Source: Mesonia sp008017825
GTDB taxonomy: Bacteria; Bacteroidota; Bacteroidia; Flavobacteriales; Flavobacteriaceae
DNA length: 64,000 nucleotides
Direction of reading: 5' to 3'
Assembly: GCF_008017825.1 (NCBI RefSeq)
Contig: NZ_VRLS01000052.1
Location: forward strand, 1 to 64,000
Positions 61,401 through 64,000 of the stretch are shown here, in pieces (within the stretch, counting starts at the first letter, position 1; every line of letters starts with the position of its first letter). Below the pieces are notes generated by a model. It searched no databases. It was not told the origin of the DNA and saw only the letters and a program-made list of their open reading frames with translations. Both the position numbers and the translations under genes were made by a program.

Positions 61401-61408
61401 TATTTTTG
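61401..61408 (+). promoter_or_regulatory. -7 promoter element for the glycosyltransferase / hemW pair
   Basis: TATTTTTG matches TAnnTTTG and lies 26 bases before the ATG at 61435, in the 80-base divergent gap with the ECF sigma gene. Confidence 0.5.
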
Positions 61409-61434
61409 TTGTTAACTGTGAAAAAAAACATAAA

Positions 61435-62670
61435 ATGAAGCAACTTCTTATCATAGGTTACATTTGGCCAGAGCCTGCTTCTTCGGCGGCAGGGAGTAGA
61501 ATGATGCAACTCATAGATCTATTTTTAGAAAAAGGTTACCAAATAACTTATGCCTGTCCTGCTAGATTTTCTGAATATGCAGTTAATTTAGAGGAAATGG
61601 GGATAGAACAAGTACAGATTGAAGCCAATAAAAGTGAGTTTGATAGCTGGTTAAAAGAGCTTGATCCTACTATAGTGATGTTTGATCGCTTTATGATGGA
61701 AGAGCAGTTTGGATGGCGAGTAGCAGAGCAATGCCCTAATGCTTTTCGTATTTTAGATACCGAAGATTTACATTTTTTTAGAAAAGCCCGTTATGAGGCG
61801 GCAAAGAAAAACAGGGTGTTAACCAAAACCGATTTGTTTTCTAAGGAAGCCAAAAGAGAAATTGCCAGTATTCTACGTTGTGATCTCACCTTAATTATTT
61901 CTGAGGCAGAAAGAGATTTGTTAACCGAAAAATTTAAAATAGATAGAGATCTTTTACTCTATATTCCGTTTTTAGTACCTCAAGAGCGTACCTCTCCCTC
62001 AACCGAGCTAACTAACTTTGAAGAACGCGAAAATTTTATTTTCATAGGAAATTTTTTACACGATCCTAATTGGGATGCCGTGCTATATTTAAAACAAAGC
62101 ATTTGGCCTATTATTAGAAAGCAATTGCCAAAGGCAGAGTTGCATATTTATGGGGCTTATGCTACCCAAAAAGTAGAACAATTAAATAATAAAAAAGAGA
62201 AGTTCTTTATAAAAGGGAGAGCCACCGAAGCGTTAAGTACTATAGAGAAATATAAGGTATTACTGGCGCCTCTACGATTTGGAGCAGGAATTAAAGGTAA
62301 GTTTATCGATGCTATGCTCACGGGTACTCCCAGTGTAACTACTACTATAGGAGCTGAAGGTATATGTGGGATTTACCCTTGGAACGGAGAAATTTCTAAC
62401 AATGATCAAGAAATTGCCGATGCCGCATTTATGCTGTATACGCGAGAAAAAAGATGGAATAAAGCTCAGCAGAACGGTTTTAAAGTGATTCAGAACCGAT
62501 TTCAAAAAGAAAATTTTAGCTCTCATTTTTTCGATACAATTAGGCGTTTGCAAGAGCGTCTAGAAAAGCATAGGCAACAAAATTTTATGGGATCTATGTT
62601 AATGCATCATACCTTACAAAGTACAAAGTACATGTCTTTATGGATAGAAGAAAAAAATAAAAAGAGCTAA
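61435..62670 (+). CDS. Glycosyltransferase, family 4-like
   Basis: The 411-residue GT-B protein starts LLIIGYIWPEPASSAAGSRM and has a nucleotide-sugar domain with NFIFIGNFLHDPNWDAVLYL and the late block KVLLAPLRFGAGIKGKFIDA followed by MLTGTPSVTTTIGAEG, the usual EX7E-like region of family 4 enzymes. The C-terminus is basic. The donor and acceptor are unknown. Its stop codon overlaps the hemW start (TAATG), so the two are translationally coupled, although no metabolic link is evident. Confidence 0.82.
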   Translation: MKQLLIIGYIWPEPASSAAGSRMMQLIDLFLEKGYQITYACPARFSEYAVNLEEMGIEQVQIEANKSEFDSWLKELDPTIVMFDRFMMEEQFGWRVAEQCPNAFRILDTEDLHFFRKARYEAAKKNRVLTKTDLFSKEAKREIASILRCDLTLIISEAERDLLTEKFKIDRDLLLYIPFLVPQERTSPSTELTNFEERENFIFIGNFLHDPNWDAVLYLKQSIWPIIRKQLPKAELHIYGAYATQKVEQLNNKKEKFFIKGRATEALSTIEKYKVLLAPLRFGAGIKGKFIDAMLTGTPSVTTTIGAEGICGIYPWNGEISNNDQEIADAAFMLYTREKRWNKAQQNGFKVIQNRFQKENFSSHFFDTIRRLQERLEKHRQQNFMGSMLMHHTLQSTKYMSLWIEEKNKKS

Positions 62671-63794
62671 TGGCAGGTATTTATATACATATTCCATTTT
62701 GCAAACAAGCTTGTCATTATTGTGACTTCCATTTCTCTACAGGGTTAAATAAGCAGCCCCAAATGGTAGCAGCTATTCATAAAGAAATTTTGCTCCGCAA
62801 AGAAGAAATTAAAGAGGAAGTAAAGACTATTTATTTTGGTGGAGGTACGCCAAGTTTGCTAACCAAAGATCAAATTAAGGTTTTACTCGATACGATTTAT
62901 AAGAATTATGATGTTTCGCTTAACGCGGAAATAACTTTAGAAGCAAATCCAGATGATTTATCTCTAGAGAAAATTCAGGAATTATCACAAACTCCAATCA
63001 ACAGGTTAAGTATAGGAGTGCAGTCTTTTTTTGAAGAAGATTTACAACTTATGAATCGGGCTCATAATCATGAGGAGGCGTTAACTTCTATTCGGGAAGC
63101 GAAGAAGTTTTTTGATAATATTTCTATAGATCTCATTTACGGAATACCTGATATGAGTAATGAACGTTGGCAACAAAATCTCGATATTGCTTTATCTTTA
63201 GAGGTTCCTCATATTTCTAGTTATGCATTGACGGTTGAGCCTAAAACAGCTCTCAAAAAAATGATAGAAAAAGGAAAAGTAGCTCCTGTAGATGATGCGC
63301 TTGCTGCTGCACATTTTAAAATTTTACAAGAAGTAATGAGTTCGGCAGGTTTTATCAACTATGAATTTTCAAATTTTGGAAAACCTGACTACTTTTCAAA
63401 AAACAATACAGCTTATTGGATGGGAGAATCTTATTTAGGAATAGGTCCGTCGGCACACGGTTATCATCAAGGGGTGAGAAGTTGGAATGTATCTAACAAT
63501 CCTAAATACATACAGGCCATCGAAGAAAATCAACTTCCTATAGAAAAAGAAACCTTATCTAGTAATGATGCGTACAATGAATATGTAATGACGCGTTTAC
63601 GAACGATGTGGGGAATTAGCTTATTGGAAATAGAAGAACTTTTTGGAAATAAATATGTGAATTATTTACAGAAAGAGCTTCCTGTTTTTATAGAGAAAGG
63701 ACTTATAAAAAAGAATGAAAATAATTATACCATCACTCAAAACGGAAAATTTTTAAGTGATGGTATAGCATCAGACTTATTTTATATAGCGTAG
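62670..63794 (+). CDS. hemW: Radical SAM heme chaperone HemW
   Basis: The 374-residue protein shows the radical-SAM iron-sulfur motif FCKQACHYCDFHF (CxxxCxxC) near residue 10, GGGTPSLL, EANPDDLSLEKI, NRLSIGVQSF and GIPDMSNERWQQNLD. Spacing and length match HemW rather than oxygen-independent coproporphyrinogen oxidase HemN. It carries heme to membrane respiratory proteins. Its ATG overlaps the stop of the preceding glycosyltransferase. A structured intergenic element follows. Confidence 0.93.
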   Translation: MAGIYIHIPFCKQACHYCDFHFSTGLNKQPQMVAAIHKEILLRKEEIKEEVKTIYFGGGTPSLLTKDQIKVLLDTIYKNYDVSLNAEITLEANPDDLSLEKIQELSQTPINRLSIGVQSFFEEDLQLMNRAHNHEEALTSIREAKKFFDNISIDLIYGIPDMSNERWQQNLDIALSLEVPHISSYALTVEPKTALKKMIEKGKVAPVDDALAAAHFKILQEVMSSAGFINYEFSNFGKPDYFSKNNTAYWMGESYLGIGPSAHGYHQGVRSWNVSNNPKYIQAIEENQLPIEKETLSSNDAYNEYVMTRLRTMWGISLLEIEELFGNKYVNYLQKELPVFIEKGLIKKNENNYTITQNGKFLSDGIASDLFYIA

Positions 63795-63799
63795 TTTTT

Positions 63800-63888
63800 G
63801 CGTTAGGGATTGAGCGGTTTGTCTAAGCTCTTTTGTTTTGATAAAAACAAAAAGCGAGTAGCGAAAGCCCGACCCGTAGGGAACGCCC
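63800..63888 (+). ncRNA. Structured intergenic element between hemW and the GAF gene
   Basis: The 89-base stretch has nested pairings. The outer stem GCGTT (63800-63804) pairs with AACGC (63882-63886). An internal GAGC (63812-63815) pairs with GCTC (63827-63830). A hairpin is formed by TTTTGTTTT and AAAACAAAA (63831-63855 region). Near the end CCC GTA GGG is a small hairpin. Its opening GCGTTAGGGAT and its end resemble sequences I recall as dispersed intergenic repeats in Bacteroidota, and it could be a conserved RNA or repeat. It may also help terminate hemW. Confidence 0.45.
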
Positions 63889-63893
63889 AAAAA

Positions 63894-64000
63894 TTAACCT
63901 AAAATATTGGCAACCTCTTTATTGATGTTTTCTAAGAAAGTTTCATCTTCTTTGGTGAAAGGATCTGGAGTATTCGAATCAATATCAATTTGTCCTATAT
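63894..64000 (-). CDS. GAF-domain protein, C-terminal end (probable free methionine-R-sulfoxide reductase)
   Basis: Only the last 35 codons are in the window. They read IGQIDIDSNTPDPFTKEDET then FLENINKEVANILG and a TAA stop. The pattern GQIDIDS..PDPFT.EDE is the closing helix and strand of the short GAF-domain enzymes that reduce free methionine-R-sulfoxide, where DIDS follows the active-site Cys region. The catalytic Cys residues lie outside the window, so the assignment rests on the C-terminus alone. It converges with hemW. Confidence 0.7.
   Translation of the reverse strand, partial: IGQIDIDSNTPDPFTKEDETFLENINKEVANILG

Noticed and set aside
1..64000. CRISPR array, prophage, toxin-antitoxin pair or biosynthetic megasynthase.
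   Set aside because: No regular direct repeats with spacers, phage structural genes, antitoxin-like pairs or multidomain synthases were seen.

Overview
The window is low-GC, densely coded DNA from a member of the Bacteroidota, almost certainly a (marine) flavobacterium. The evidence is a gldJ / porU / porV block of the type IX secretion (T9SS) and gliding machinery, several proteins ending in T9SS type A sorting domains (pattern YPNP), promoters of the Bacteroidota type (TAnnTTTG at -7), a NhaB sodium/proton antiporter, and many lipoproteins with simple lipoboxes. No rRNA, CRISPR array, transposase or phage gene was seen.

Region 1 (1-11 kb) is accessory. It is the end of a surface-polysaccharide locus: the 3' part of wecC, then a short sugar-phosphate transferase at 8.96 kb and wecB at 9.72 kb. 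WecB and WecC together would make UDP-ManNAcA. Between them sits a block unrelated to polysaccharide synthesis: a PD40-propeller lipoprotein, a small membrane protein, a seven-unit propeller lipoprotein, a class-C beta-lactamase-fold hydrolase, a secreted SGNH/PKD protein with a T9SS tail, a small lipoprotein, and a divergent mdaB / LysR pair with a three-half-site operator.

Region 2 (11-25.3 kb) is a cell-surface region. An OmpA-family protein and a barrel-only paralogue face each other divergently. Then come three giant T9SS cargo proteins (1529, 1008 and 1076 aa), all on the minus strand. They share a homologous C-terminal half but carry different heads: duplicated LamG-like, duplicated PA14-like, or Ig-like domains. 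Two of them are paired within 10-15 bp with tiny secreted proteins (72 and 65 aa) that carry the signature FMDDVDDET..APID plus one transmembrane helix and a basic tail, resembling what is called PID-CTERM. This giant/mini pairing is the most interesting system here.

Region 3 (25.4-64 kb) is mostly core metabolism and envelope biology: acyl-CoA dehydrogenase, anmK, an amino-acid dehydrogenase with nhaB, exbB-exbD-tonB-folC, two tRNA-Val(TAC), murF, gldJ, porU, porV, cdd, pdhA-pdhC, an M28 peptidase / SDR / SprT-like / manC / DUF389 run, an MlaFE-type ABC transporter, a PafA-type phosphatase, a KASIII-methyltransferase-glycosyltransferase operon, gcvP, a UbiA-like membrane protein, an ECF sigma factor with a zinc-finger partner, a glycosyltransferase with hemW, and the 3' end of a GAF-domain gene. 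PorU and PorV are the sortase and shuttle that would handle the T9SS cargo of regions 1 and 2.

Two signals are not gene-based. A palindromic word TTYCGCGRAA recurs inside genes of region 3 (7 exact copies between 32.7 and 55.8 kb) and was not found in the first 25 kb. A structured intergenic element lies at 63800-63888. All calls come from reading the sequence; no database search was run.
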